DNA of 64,000 nucleotides from Pseudonocardia nematodicida (GCF_040105385.1 NZ_JBEDNQ010000002.1:248001-312000); one strand, 5' to 3'. Positions 1 to 10,404 are shown, numbered from the stretch's first letter. A program made the numbers and translations. Notes: generated from the sequence alone by a model not told the origin.

Positions 1-53
1 TGGTGGGAGCCGGTGCGGGCCACCGGCAGCACCGCCGGTTCGACATGAGACAT
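1..53 (-). CDS. Possible 5' end of a gene leaving the window on the left
   Basis: An ATG at 53 opens a frame that stays open to the window edge and reads MSHVEPAVLPVARTGSH. A TACACT hexamer (plus-strand 60-65 reversed) lies 6 to 7 bases upstream, which would give an almost leaderless transcript, common in actinobacteria. With only 17 codons visible no family can be assigned. It follows the Baeyer-Villiger gene in the same orientation and could be a further catabolic gene. Inference only. Confidence 0.3.
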   Translation of the reverse strand, partial: MSHVEPAVLPVARTGSH

Positions 54-133
54 AGTCTGTCCAGTGTATCGCCGTAGCGCGTCCGGGCACAGGGGCGCGA
101 ACCGGTCCACCGGGGGCGTACCGGCCGGCGAGG

Positions 134-1983
<1,850 letters not shown>

Positions 1984-1987
<4 letters not shown>

Positions 1988-2946
1988 GGGTGCTCCTGTC
2001 CGTCGATGCCCAGGCCGCGCCGCAGGGCGACCAGGCGGTTGCGCTTGAAGGCCTCGCTCACCGGCGCGGATCCCACGTCGAACCCGTGAAAGGCCCGCGG
2101 GCAGACCTCGACGTGGGTCGGGACCCCCGCCGCGATCAAGCGCTTGGCGTAGTCCAGGTTCTGGTGCACGAGCAGGTCCAGGCCCGCAGCACCGATGTAG
2201 GCCGGCGGCAGGCCGGCGAGATCGGTGGCGCGCGCCGGGGCCGCGTAGGGGGACACATCGGGCCCGCCGACCGCGTCCGGCCCGAGCAGCGAGGCCCAGC
2301 CGAAGGCGTTGCTCTCCCGGAACCAGGCGATCCTCCCGGTGACCCCGTCCGGTTCGGTTGCGGCGGGGCGGTCGTCGAGCATCGGGTAGACGAGCGACTG
2401 CAGCACGAGCGAGAGCTCGCCGCGGTCGCGCACCAGCAGTGCGAGCGACGCCGCGAGCGCCCCGCCGGCACTCACGCCCTCCACGGCGATCCGGGACGGG
2501 TCCACGCCGAGGTCACCGGCGTCGTCGTGGAGCCACTGCAGAGCGGTGTAGCAGTCCTCGATCTGCGCGGGGTAGCGGTGCTCGGGGGCGAGGCGGTAGT
2601 CGACCGAGACCACCACAGCACCCAGCTCCGTGACGATGCGGCGCTGGAACGGTGCGCCGTTGTCCGCCGTCCCACCCACGAATCCGCCACCGTGGACGAA
2701 CAGCAGCGCCGGCACGGGCCGAGACCCGCGCTCGGCCGGGGCGAGGGTCACCACCCGCACGTCGCTGCCGGGAACGGTCCGTTCCTCGCGGACGACGCCG
2801 TCGTCGGGCGGGGGTGCGGCGGAGGCCCACACCCCGCGCATCGCCGCGCGGTCCGCCTCGAGGGTGGCTGCGCCGAGCGGACGGGTGGGCATCCGTGCCA
2901 TCAGCGGTCGCAGCTCGGGGTCGACCCCGGAATCGGTCCCGCTCAC
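1984..2946 (-). CDS. Alpha/beta hydrolase of the hormone-sensitive lipase family
   Basis: A 320-residue cytosolic esterase. The oxyanion motif HGGG is at residues 85-88, the nucleophile elbow GVSAG with Ser159 at 157-161, and the conserved YRLAPEH segment near 117-123. A C-terminal FHGF supplies the catalytic His. This is the HSL/arylacetamide deacetylase fold, common among enzymes that open lactones or esters made by Baeyer-Villiger oxidation. The gene lies 3 bp after the SDR gene and overlaps the monooxygenase start by four bases, so ketone, lactone and hydroxy acid steps are encoded consecutively. Acting on the monooxygenase product is inferred from context. Confidence 0.9.
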
Positions 2947-2949
2947 CGG

Positions 2950-3750
2950 CTACACCCGGCTCCGCGCGCTGACCAGGGAGATGCCGCCGTCGCAGACCAG
3001 CGACGCGCCCGTCACGTTGGCCGCGAGATCCGACAGCAGGAAGCCGACGGTGTCGGCGACCTCCTCCGGCCTCGCCCACCGGCCGCGCGGCGTGTTGAGC
3101 GCCCCCATCCGCGCGACGACCGCGTCCCGGTCGCCGTCGTGGTCGGCGACGATCCGCCGGAAGCCCTCCTGTGCGTCCCAGATCCCGGTGTCCACGCTGC
3201 CCGGGACCACGACGTTGACCCGGATGCCGTGCGCGGCGTTCTCCAGGGCGGCGACGCGTGCCAGGTGTGTCAGGCCGGCCTTCGCCGCGCCGTAGTCCGC
3301 CGTCTTCTCCATCGGCCGGACACCCGCCACCGAGGAGGTCAGGACGACGCTGCCGCCTGCTCCCCGGCGCATGATCCGCAATGCGCAGCGCAGTCCGTGG
3401 AAGGCACCGTCCAGATTGGACGCCAGCACCCGGCGCCACTGTTCGGCGGTCATGTCGGCGATCGCAACGCCCGCGGGCGGCACCCCGGCGTTCAGCAGGG
3501 CGTGGTCGAGGTGCGGGGTCCGCGCCTCGATCCGCTCCCACAACCCCGGGTCGGCGACGTCACCGACCTCCCGGCGCACGGCGCAGCCGGGGTCGACCGC
3601 GGCGAGCCCGTCGGCGTCGATGTCGACCAGGACCAGGCCGGCGACCCCGGCTTCGGCCAGCCAGGCCGCCGTCGCCCGGCCGATGCCCGAGGCGGCGCCG
3701 GTCACGAGGGCGTGGCGCCCCCCGAGGTCGAGCTTCGCGGCGGCGCTCAC
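2950..3750 (-). CDS. Short-chain dehydrogenase/reductase
   Basis: A 266-residue classical SDR. TGAASGIG (residues 17-24) binds NAD(P), NAG follows, and the Ser and YxxxK of the catalytic triad are visible as TSSVAG and YGAAK. I chose the GTG at 3750 because it forms a four-base GTGA overlap with the P450 stop; a longer in-frame opening upstream is proline/arginine-rich and runs opposite to P450 codons in another frame. Position between a P450 and a Baeyer-Villiger monooxygenase suggests that it oxidises the P450-made alcohol to the ketone. That substrate is an inference. Confidence 0.9.
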   Translation of the reverse strand: MSAAAKLDLGGRHALVTGAASGIGRATAAWLAEAGVAGLVLVDIDADGLAAVDPGCAVRREVGDVADPGLWERIEARTPHLDHALLNAGVPPAGVAIADMTAEQWRRVLASNLDGAFHGLRCALRIMRRGAGGSVVLTSSVAGVRPMEKTADYGAAKAGLTHLARVAALENAAHGIRVNVVVPGSVDTGIWDAQEGFRRIVADHDGDRDAVVARMGALNTPRGRWARPEEVADTVGFLLSDLAANVTGASLVCDGGISLVSARSRV

Positions 3751-4952
3751 GGGACGACCGGGGTGAACCGCAGCGGCAGGCGCTCCAGGCCCCGGACCTG
3801 ACTGTGGTGGAACACCGGATCGCCGTCGAGGGCGTAGTCGGGTACCAGCCGGTGGATCTCCTCCAGCGCCACCCGGATCTCGATGCGCGCGAGGTGTGAG
3901 CCGACGCAACGGTGCACCCCGGCGCCGAAGGCGAGATGCCGGTTCGACCGCCGATCCAGGACCAGCGAGTGCGGGTCGTCGAAGACCTCGCCGTCCCGGC
4001 CCGCCGCGGAGGACATCAGCAGCACACGGTCACCCGGTCGCAGCGTCACCCCCCGCAGCTCGGTCGGACGGACCACGAGCCGGCCCAGTGCGACGGGGGA
4101 GTCGATCCGCAGCAGTTCCTCGGCTGCCGGGCCTGCCAGCAGCGGGTCGGCGATCAGTGCCGCGCGCTGTGCCGGATCCTTGATCAGGTGAAGCATGCCG
4201 AAGGAGAGCACTCCGCGGACGGTGTGCAGTCCCCCGACCATCAGCAACCAGAGAATCTTGCGCAGCTCGTCGTCGTCCAGGGGCCGTTCGCCCTGGTATC
4301 GGGCCGCGAACAGCACGCTCATCACATCGTCCGCACGGGGGTCGTCCCGACGGGCGATCATGTCCCCGAAGTAGCCGAACACCGCGTCGTTGGCCGCACC
4401 GCGCACCGCCGCGTCCTCCTCCGGGGTGCCACCCGGTTCACCGAGCAGCAGGTCGGTGGTCCACCGGTCGAACAGCGCACCGTGCTCGGCCGGCCACCCC
4501 ATCAACGCCACGAAGGTGTTCGCCGTGAGCGGCTGGGCGAATTCCGTGACGAAGTCGCAGGTACCGCGTTCGGCGAAAGCCTCGATCAGCTCGACCGCCG
4601 CCGTCCTGATCCGTTCCTCCAGTGCCTGCATCCGGCGCGGGCTGAACAGCGGGTTGAGGATCTCCCGGTAGGACTTGTGGGCGGGCGGGTCGATCTCGTT
4701 GGGGATCGAGGGCTCACTGGTGATACGCGGGACCTGGGCGCTGGCGACCGAGAAGGTCTCCCAGTCGCGACAGGCGTCGTAGCAGTCGTCGTAGCGGGTC
4801 AGGATCCAGTGCCCGCCGTGCAGCGGGGACCAGGCGACGGGGGTCCGCTCCTGCATCTCGGCCAGTACCGCGTGCGGTGTGGCGAGCCCGGGATCGGTGA
4901 TGTCGAAATCGACGACGAGCGCGCGCGGAACATCGGCGGTCTGCGTGGGCAT
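3747..4952 (-). CDS. Cytochrome P450
   Basis: A 401-residue soluble bacterial P450. The haem-thiolate loop FGAGVHRCVG has Cys349, the K-helix ExxR is E279-LL-R282, and the I-helix motif is GGLHT at 240-244. In most P450s the residue before the I-helix Thr is Asp or Glu, but here it is His243. The gene heads a four-gene set (P450, SDR, hydrolase, Baeyer-Villiger enzyme) and would supply the first hydroxylation. No ferredoxin or ferredoxin reductase gene is present in the window, so its redox partners must be encoded elsewhere. A GGGAGC Shine-Dalgarno precedes the ATG. Confidence 0.95.
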   Translation of the reverse strand: MPTQTADVPRALVVDFDITDPGLATPHAVLAEMQERTPVAWSPLHGGHWILTRYDDCYDACRDWETFSVASAQVPRITSEPSIPNEIDPPAHKSYREILNPLFSPRRMQALEERIRTAAVELIEAFAERGTCDFVTEFAQPLTANTFVALMGWPAEHGALFDRWTTDLLLGEPGGTPEEDAAVRGAANDAVFGYFGDMIARRDDPRADDVMSVLFAARYQGERPLDDDELRKILWLLMVGGLHTVRGVLSFGMLHLIKDPAQRAALIADPLLAGPAAEELLRIDSPVALGRLVVRPTELRGVTLRPGDRVLLMSSAAGRDGEVFDDPHSLVLDRRSNRHLAFGAGVHRCVGSHLARIEIRVALEEIHRLVPDYALDGDPVFHHSQVRGLERLPLRFTPVVP

Positions 4953-4973
4953 GGTGGTGGCTCCCGGTCGGAC

Positions 4974-4993
4974 GAGTGGTGTCGAGTGGTGTC
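4974..4993. repeat. Tandem 10-bp repeat in the P450 leader
   Basis: GAGTGGTGTC occurs twice head to tail, and the pair is flanked on both sides by GTCGGACGAGT (4967-4977 and 4991-5001). It lies 15-50 bp upstream of the P450 start codon, where a regulator could bind or where the 5' leader could fold. Function is unknown. Confidence 0.5.
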
Positions 4994-5053
4994 GGACGAG
5001 TACGACCGTCGGGCGGAGCCCGGGAGCGAGCCGTTCACGGGGTCCGCGACATT

Positions 5054-5093
5054 CCGAGCTCCCGGTGGCGGAAGGCCACCGCCGGGATCTCGG
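5054..5093 (-). terminator. Hairpin between the lipocalin gene and the P450 gene
   Basis: CCGAG and CTCGG close a stem containing GGTGG/CCACC and TCCCGG/CCGGGA segments with one bulge. It sits downstream of the lipocalin-like gene and upstream of the P450 gene, both on the minus strand. It may separate two transcription units. No T-tract is present, as is usual in GC-rich actinobacteria. Confidence 0.5.
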
Positions 5094-5155
5094 TCAGGAC
5101 GGGTGCGGCGGGCGAGGTCCCGACGGCCGTTCAGCCCGTCGGCGGCTCTCGGATG

Positions 5156-5599
5156 TCAGCCGGCGCCCCAGCGGCGCCAGGTCAGTTCGTCGAACAGGAC
5201 GCGGCCGGAGCGGCTCCGGCGTTCCTCGGTGCGCAGGACGAGCTCGGGGCCGGCCCAGCGCGCCGTGCGCACCAGGTCCGTGCCGGGGTGTTCGGGATAG
5301 AGCGAGACGTCGAGCCGGTGGGTGACGACGTCGCCGTCGACGGCGAACGTGCCGCCGTAGCCGACGAAACCGAGAGCGGCGGCGCCCCGGGTGGCGTCAT
5401 CGGCCCGCAGGAAGTCCCCGTCCGCGGGCCACGACCGGTCACGCTGCATGAGCAGGGCCGTGACCCGGCCGTCCGGCTGGTAGCAGATCCGCCCGACGGG
5501 ATCGGGGCCGAGCACGTCCCCGACCACCTCGCCCGCGACCAGCCGCACGAAGGACACGAGCTCCCAGGTGCCGTGCAGATCCTCCGGCCGCACGCTCAT
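5156..5599 (-). CDS. Lipocalin-like domain protein
   Basis: A 147-residue protein that opens with LHGTWELVSF, the start of the first strand in lipocalin-like proteins found beside catabolic genes. The GRICYQPDGRVTALLM segment in the middle also fits that family. No signal peptide or membrane segment is visible, so it is probably cytosolic. It overlaps the cupin gene upstream by four bases and is likely co-translated with it. Family members are mostly uncharacterised; a role as a small-molecule binder or as a lyase or isomerase subunit would be a guess. The fold assignment rests on short motifs. Confidence 0.75.
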   Translation of the reverse strand: MSVRPEDLHGTWELVSFVRLVAGEVVGDVLGPDPVGRICYQPDGRVTALLMQRDRSWPADGDFLRADDATRGAAALGFVGYGGTFAVDGDVVTHRLDVSLYPEHPGTDLVRTARWAGPELVLRTEERRSRSGRVLFDELTWRRWGAG

Positions 5600-6081
5600 G
5601 ATCCGTCGGCCGACCGCGACGCACGGCTGCCCCCGACGATCGTCGAGAGCACCCGTACGGGCTCCGACGACCTGTTGTGCCAGGCGTGCCTGCTGCCGTT
5701 CACCACGACCAGATCCCCCACGGCCAGGACGACCTCACCCTCGTCGAGCTGTAGGACGACCTCGCCGGACAGCACGAGGTTCACGTCGACGGACTCCGTC
5801 GAGTGGAACCCGGGCCGCTCGCCGGTACTGGCCACGATGTCGTCCGGATCCTCCCCGGTGGCGCCCGCCGGGATGGTCCAGGTGATCACCCAGACGCCGC
5901 CCGCCGGCGGGAAGGACACCTCGGCCGGCACGTCCGGATCTGCCGGTAGCGTCGGCACACTCTCATTGCGCCACAGCAGGTCCAGATCCATTCCCCCTAC
6001 CTGGGCGGTCACCGCGTCACCGTCGGAGAGCACGAACGAGCGCCCATCGGGCCCCTCGGTCGTGACCACACGGCGCATCAC
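5596..6081 (-). CDS. Cupin-domain protein
   Basis: A 161-residue single-domain cupin. The first metal motif is represented by the GFHSTESVDVNLVLSGEVVL segment (one His, then Glu) and the second by GDLVVVNGSRHAWHNRSSEP, with two candidate His. It overlaps the thiolase-like gene upstream and the lipocalin-like gene downstream by four bases each. Cupins of this type beside catabolic oxygenases are usually annotated as hypothetical or as metal-dependent ring-processing enzymes; the reaction is unknown. The absence of any DNA-binding domain makes a sensor role less likely. Confidence 0.8.
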   Translation of the reverse strand: MMRRVVTTEGPDGRSFVLSDGDAVTAQVGGMDLDLLWRNESVPTLPADPDVPAEVSFPPAGGVWVITWTIPAGATGEDPDDIVASTGERPGFHSTESVDVNLVLSGEVVLQLDEGEVVLAVGDLVVVNGSRHAWHNRSSEPVRVLSTIVGGSRASRSADGS

Positions 6082-7229
6082 AGCGCCGCCGATCCGGCGA
6101 GCAGCGCGGTGGAGACGACGGGGTCACCGGGGCCGCCGGTCACCAGCGACAGCGTCGCGCCGGGTACCTGGTTGGTCGAGGTGCCCCGGACCTGGCGCAC
6201 CGCCTCACCGACCAGGCTCATGCCGTGCACGAAGCCCTCGGCCAGGTTCCCCCCGGAGGTGTTCACGGGCAGCATCCCCGTGGGAGCGACGAGGTTGTCG
6301 AAGGTGACGAACTCGCCTGCCCCCTCCACCGTGCAGAAGCCGTGCTCGATCAAGGCCGAGACCCCCATCCCCGTCATGTTCTCGTAGATCTGGGCGACGT
6401 CGACGTCGCCCGGGCCGTAGCCGGTCTCGCGCCAGAGCCGGTCCGCCACGCCCTGGAAGCCGGCCGACCAGTACGGATCCCCGGACTCCTCGCGCATCCC
6501 CCAGCGCCCTGCCGCTCCCATCGGGGCACCGAGCAGGTAGGCGGGCGTGCGCCGCAGGTCCCGCGCCCGCTCCGCGGACACCAGGATCACCGCGGAGCCG
6601 GCGTCGTTCTCCCGCGAGCAGTCGTAGATCCGATAGGGCTCGGAGATCCATCGGGAACTGTCGTAGGTCGCGGCGTCCAGGCCGCCGCGCCCCACGGCCC
6701 GTGGGTTGTTCGCGGCGTGGTGGTACGACACCAGCGCCATGTCCCGCAGGGTCCGCGCGGGCACCCCCTCGGCCTCGATCAACCGCATGGAGCGCAGCGC
6801 GCACATCTGTACCGGCACCTCGATGCCGTTGACCAGCTGCTGGGCCGGGGTGTCGCCCTGACCCACGTCGACATTGCCTCGGTTGCCCCGGAACTCCGAC
6901 ATCGCCCGGTAGACGGCCACGACCTCCGCCTGCCCGGTGACGATCGCGGTCGCGGCGAGGCCGAGGGCACCGGGGATCCCACCACCGTGCGTCCACGCCA
7001 GGGCGCCGAACCGCAACTGCTTCGTACCGAGTGCGGCCATCATCCGCTGCCCCTCGGCGCGCTCGGCGCCGTAGGACACGAACCCGTCGATGTCCGCAGG
7101 ATCGATCCCCGCATCCTCGGCTGCGGCCACGATCGCCCGCAGCGCCAGCTTGAGGGCGGGTTCGCCGCTCGTCCCGCGCTTGTGGAAGGGCGTGTCGCCG
7201 AGCCCGACGACCGCCGTGGCGCCCCTCAC
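6078..7229 (-). CDS. Thiolase-superfamily protein of the SCP-2/Ltp2 aldolase type
   Basis: A thiolase-fold protein of about 383 residues. The segment where a true thiolase carries its nucleophilic Cys reads WTHGGGIPG (residues 79-87) and has no Cys. The C-terminal glycine-rich loop reads NTSGGNLAEGFVHG near 323-336. This pattern is known for lipid-transfer thiolase homologues such as Ltp2, a retro-aldolase of steroid side-chain breakdown that needs a DUF35 partner. A DUF35 gene lies directly upstream and overlaps by the bases GTGA, which decided the GTG at 7229 (GTGs at 7232 and 7244 are alternatives). Retro-aldol cleavage of a tertiary 3-hydroxyacyl-CoA is inferred. Confidence 0.88.
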   Translation of the reverse strand: MRGATAVVGLGDTPFHKRGTSGEPALKLALRAIVAAAEDAGIDPADIDGFVSYGAERAEGQRMMAALGTKQLRFGALAWTHGGGIPGALGLAATAIVTGQAEVVAVYRAMSEFRGNRGNVDVGQGDTPAQQLVNGIEVPVQMCALRSMRLIEAEGVPARTLRDMALVSYHHAANNPRAVGRGGLDAATYDSSRWISEPYRIYDCSRENDAGSAVILVSAERARDLRRTPAYLLGAPMGAAGRWGMREESGDPYWSAGFQGVADRLWRETGYGPGDVDVAQIYENMTGMGVSALIEHGFCTVEGAGEFVTFDNLVAPTGMLPVNTSGGNLAEGFVHGMSLVGEAVRQVRGTSTNQVPGATLSLVTGGPGDPVVSTALLAGSAAL

Positions 7230-7660
7230 CACGACACGCTCCACCGCACGACTGCGTAGCCCCGGGTCCGCGGCGACGGCGGGTCGATGTGCCCGTTCAC
7301 CCGCGCACCGACCCGCACCCCCTGGTCCGGCCCGGCCAGCCTGCCGAGGACCCGGGCCCCCGCGGCGGCCGGCAGCTCGGCCACGATCACGACATAGGGC
7401 AGGTCCGGGGCGCCCTCGCGGGCGCGGTCGACAGCGGTGTGCACCCGTGTCCAGGAGTACACCCGGCCGTCCATCGGAGTCGGCTCCCAGCGCTGCTCCC
7501 AGCACCCGCAGACGGCGCAGCGGTGATGTGCGGGCCACATCCACTCCGCGCAGTCGGCACAGCGTGGGAGCCGGAACCCGCCGTCCTCGAGGGACTCCCA
7601 GAAGCCGTCGTCCGCTCCGATGCCGCCGGTGATCCGGTGGGCGTGGAAGGAGTACCCCAC
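7226..7660 (-). CDS. DUF35 OB-fold protein with rubredoxin-like zinc ribbon
   Basis: A 144-residue protein. Cys34, Cys37, Cys48 and Cys51 form two CxxC knuckles of a zinc ribbon, followed by an OB-fold region (RVYSWTRVHTAV and similar). DUF35 proteins partner with thiolase-like enzymes; in ChsH2-Ltp2 the DUF35 part is needed for aldolase activity. The GTG at 7660 lies 2 bp after the Rieske gene stop, and the stop overlaps the thiolase-like start. The tight 1:1 arrangement supports a heteromeric complex with that protein. Confidence 0.9.
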   Translation of the reverse strand: MGYSFHAHRITGGIGADDGFWESLEDGGFRLPRCADCAEWMWPAHHRCAVCGCWEQRWEPTPMDGRVYSWTRVHTAVDRAREGAPDLPYVVIVAELPAAAGARVLGRLAGPDQGVRVGARVNGHIDPPSPRTRGYAVVRWSVSW

Positions 7661-7662
7661 GG

Positions 7663-8865
7663 TCAGCCCCGGTGCCGTGGGTCGTCGAGGGCCGCGGCCA
7701 TCCACCGGTGGAAGTGCTGGTTCGCGATCTCGTTGCGGCCGAAGTAGAGCGGTCCGAGGTCGGCGTTGGACACCGCCTTCTGCAGTCCCTCGTTGACGAC
7801 GATGTCCTCGTCCTGCAGCACCGCCTGGAGGATGCTCCAGTTCTTCTCCCAGCGGGCCGTCATGTCCTCGGTGGTCGCGGGCTCGCGGGTGAGGATCCGC
7901 ATCTGCATCCGGGTCCCGACCGCGGTGCCCGGAGCGGGCACGAAGTTGAGCACCTCCAGGTGGTCCGGTTGACGCAGCACGCTCATGTTGGGCATGAGGA
8001 AGTGCGCGACCGTGAGGTGCCGGTTGACGTCGACAGTCGCCGGATCCTGCCCGCGGATCGTGTCGATGCTCTTGCGTGCGGAGACCATCCGGCCGTGGCG
8101 GCCCATCGGCTGCCAGGTCTGGGCGTTGTTGTGGAAGTACGGCGCGACGGTGCCGGTGTGGGCGTAGGCGATGTGATAGCCGTCGAGGAAGGCGTCCATG
8201 AGGACCTTCCAGTTGATCTGGAGGTCGAAGTCGCCCACCCGGTGGCAGTGGTAACGATCCATCTCCATCGCGCCCAGGGACGCGTCGAAGTCCGGACCGA
8301 GCCACTCGCCGAGGTCGACCTTGCGTCCCGGGGCGGCGGAGTCCACGGCCCACACGAAACCGTGCCGTTCCTCGACCGGAATCTCCGTGAGTCCCAGGCA
8401 GCTCTTGTCCACCTCGCCGAAGGTGGACTCGTCGGCGATGGCGCGCAGGCTGCCGTCGCCGCCGTAGGACCAGCCGTGGTAGCGGCAGGAGAAGAACCGT
8501 CGGTTCCCGGAGTCCTCGTTCACCAGCCGGGCACCGCGGTGACGGCAGGTGTTGACGAACGCGCGGACCTGCCCGTCGCGCTGCCGTACGAGCACGACCT
8601 CGTTGTTGGGCAGCTGCACGGTCAGGAAGTCGTTCGGCTTCGGCAGCTCGGTGCCGTGCGCGGCGATGATCGGCACGTGGCCGAACAGCTCGGCGCGTTC
8701 CCGAGCGGCGAGGTCGGGGTCGGAGTAGACGCACGGGTCGATCTGCAGGATCTCGGGCGCCATGTCGGTGGTGCCGTGGTCGAGGTGGTCGAACATCGTC
8801 CGGGCGAAGCCCGTCGCGGTCTGCGCGTCGTAGGGGAAAGGAGGGAAGAGCGAGGGATCGGCCAT
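7663..8865 (-). CDS. Rieske non-haem iron oxygenase, alpha subunit
   Basis: A 400-residue terminal oxygenase. The [2Fe-2S] ligands are Cys107, His109, Cys127 and His130, with the usual CxH-x17-CxxH spacing. The mononuclear iron site follows as D228-x2-H231-x4-H236. The family hydroxylates or dihydroxylates aromatic rings, steroids or amines using electrons from a reductase. No beta subunit, ferredoxin or reductase gene is adjacent, so it is either a homomeric KshA-like enzyme or relies on distant partners. It sits between an aldehyde dehydrogenase and the DUF35/thiolase pair in one gene string. Substrate unknown. Confidence 0.93.
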   Translation of the reverse strand: MADPSLFPPFPYDAQTATGFARTMFDHLDHGTTDMAPEILQIDPCVYSDPDLAARERAELFGHVPIIAAHGTELPKPNDFLTVQLPNNEVVLVRQRDGQVRAFVNTCRHRGARLVNEDSGNRRFFSCRYHGWSYGGDGSLRAIADESTFGEVDKSCLGLTEIPVEERHGFVWAVDSAAPGRKVDLGEWLGPDFDASLGAMEMDRYHCHRVGDFDLQINWKVLMDAFLDGYHIAYAHTGTVAPYFHNNAQTWQPMGRHGRMVSARKSIDTIRGQDPATVDVNRHLTVAHFLMPNMSVLRQPDHLEVLNFVPAPGTAVGTRMQMRILTREPATTEDMTARWEKNWSILQAVLQDEDIVVNEGLQKAVSNADLGPLYFGRNEIANQHFHRWMAAALDDPRHRG

Positions 8866-8891
8866 GATCGTGGTGGGTCCTTCTCGGCTGG

Positions 8892-10319
8892 TCAGGACGT
8901 GGGACGGAACTGCATGCTCTTGATCTCGACGAACTCGTCCAGTCCGAACGCTCCGCCCTCACGGCCGTGCCCGGACTGCTTGAAGCCGCCGAAGGGCGCG
9001 GCACCGTTGAAGCCGCCACCGTTGATCTCGATCTGAGTGGCCCGGATGCGCCGGGCCACGGTCTCGGCGTGTGCGGAGTCGGTGGACCAGACCGCGCCGG
9101 CGATGCCGAAGACCGTGCCGTTGGCGATCGCGACGGCCTCCTCCTCGGAGTCGAACGCGATGATCGACAGCACCGGACCGAAGACCTCCTCCTGCGCCAC
9201 GGTGGCGTCCGGCGCGACGTCGGCGAGCACCGTGGGTGCCACGAAGTAGCCGTCGCCGTCCAGCGGCTCGGTCGAGCCGGTGACCAGGCGAGCGCCTTCG
9301 TCCAGGGCGGTCCGCACGTAACCGAGGACCTTGTCCCGCTGGGTCGCGGTCACCATCGGGCCGAGCCTGGTGGTGTCCGCGGCGGGGTCACCCGGCACGT
9401 AGGCCTCGGCGGCGCGCGCCGCCAGCTCCTCCGCGACACCCAACCGCTCGCGCGGGACCAGCATGCGGGTCTGGGCGTTGCAGGACTGCCCGCCGTTCAT
9501 GTAGCAGGCGCGCACCGTGTGCGGGACCGCACGGGCGAACTCGTCGTCGGTGAGATCGGGCAGCAGCAGCGCGGCGCTCTTGCCTCCGAGCTCCAGCGAC
9601 ACCCGTTTCACGGTGGCCGCGGACAGCTCGATGATCCGCTTACCGACGGCGTTCGAGCCGGTGAACGACACCATGTCGACGTCCGCATGGCGCGCCAGGG
9701 CCTCCCCCACCACGTGCCCGCTCCCGTGGACCAGGTTGAACACCCCGGCCGGCACCCCGACGGCGTCGACCGCCTCGGCGAGCAGGTTCGCGGTGAGCGG
9801 AGCGACCTCACTGGCCTTCACCACCACGGCGCAACCCGCGATGAGCGCAGCCCCGACCTTGGCGGTGATCTGGTGCAACGGGTAGTTCCACGGGGTGATG
9901 GCGCCGACCACTCCGACCGGCTCACGTACGACCACCGAGTTCCGCAGCGGCTGCTCCCACGGGAAGTCCCGGGCCGCCGTCACCGCCTCGCGCAGGTCCA
10001 GGATCCCCAGACCGACCTGTGCCCACCGGGCGGTCCGCCGCGGAGTGCCGACCTCGGCCACCACGAGGTCGGTCAGCTCCTCCTGGCGCCGCTCCAGCTC
10101 GTCCGCGAGACGGGTGACGACGGCGGCCCGCTCGGACGGCGCGGTCGCGGCCCAGCCGTCGAGCGCCCGGCGGGCGGCAGCGACGGCGCGGTCGACGTCG
10201 GCGGGGTCGCCGGCCGGGACGTCGGTGAGCGACTTCTCCGTCGACGGGTCGAGCACCTCGATCCACTCGGTGCCGACGGACGGGGCCCAGGCTCCGTCGA
10301 TGTAGAGCTCGAGACTCAC
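8892..10319 (-). CDS. NAD(P)-dependent aldehyde dehydrogenase
   Basis: A 475-residue ALDH-superfamily enzyme oxidising an aldehyde to the acid. The catalytic Cys lies in GGQSCNAQTR, the general-base Glu in LELGGKSAA, and the cofactor-binding region includes FTGSNAVGK. I chose the GTG at 10319, which has a GGGGAG Shine-Dalgarno seven bases upstream; an upstream in-frame ATG gives an extra, non-family tail. It is the first gene of the long minus-strand string ending at the lipocalin-like gene or further. The 124 bp upstream contain an AT-rich block and a degenerate copy of the island's shared operator. Confidence 0.93.
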   Translation of the reverse strand: MSLELYIDGAWAPSVGTEWIEVLDPSTEKSLTDVPAGDPADVDRAVAAARRALDGWAATAPSERAAVVTRLADELERRQEELTDLVVAEVGTPRRTARWAQVGLGILDLREAVTAARDFPWEQPLRNSVVVREPVGVVGAITPWNYPLHQITAKVGAALIAGCAVVVKASEVAPLTANLLAEAVDAVGVPAGVFNLVHGSGHVVGEALARHADVDMVSFTGSNAVGKRIIELSAATVKRVSLELGGKSAALLLPDLTDDEFARAVPHTVRACYMNGGQSCNAQTRMLVPRERLGVAEELAARAAEAYVPGDPAADTTRLGPMVTATQRDKVLGYVRTALDEGARLVTGSTEPLDGDGYFVAPTVLADVAPDATVAQEEVFGPVLSIIAFDSEEEAVAIANGTVFGIAGAVWSTDSAHAETVARRIRATQIEINGGGFNGAAPFGGFKQSGHGREGGAFGLDEFVEIKSMQFRPTS

Positions 10320-10404
10320 AACGCACTCCCCTCGTCGGGCAGTCCTGATGACAGAAGATCCACCCACGGAAAGACCGGCCAGGAATGCCGTTCGTAGGAA
10401 TACT

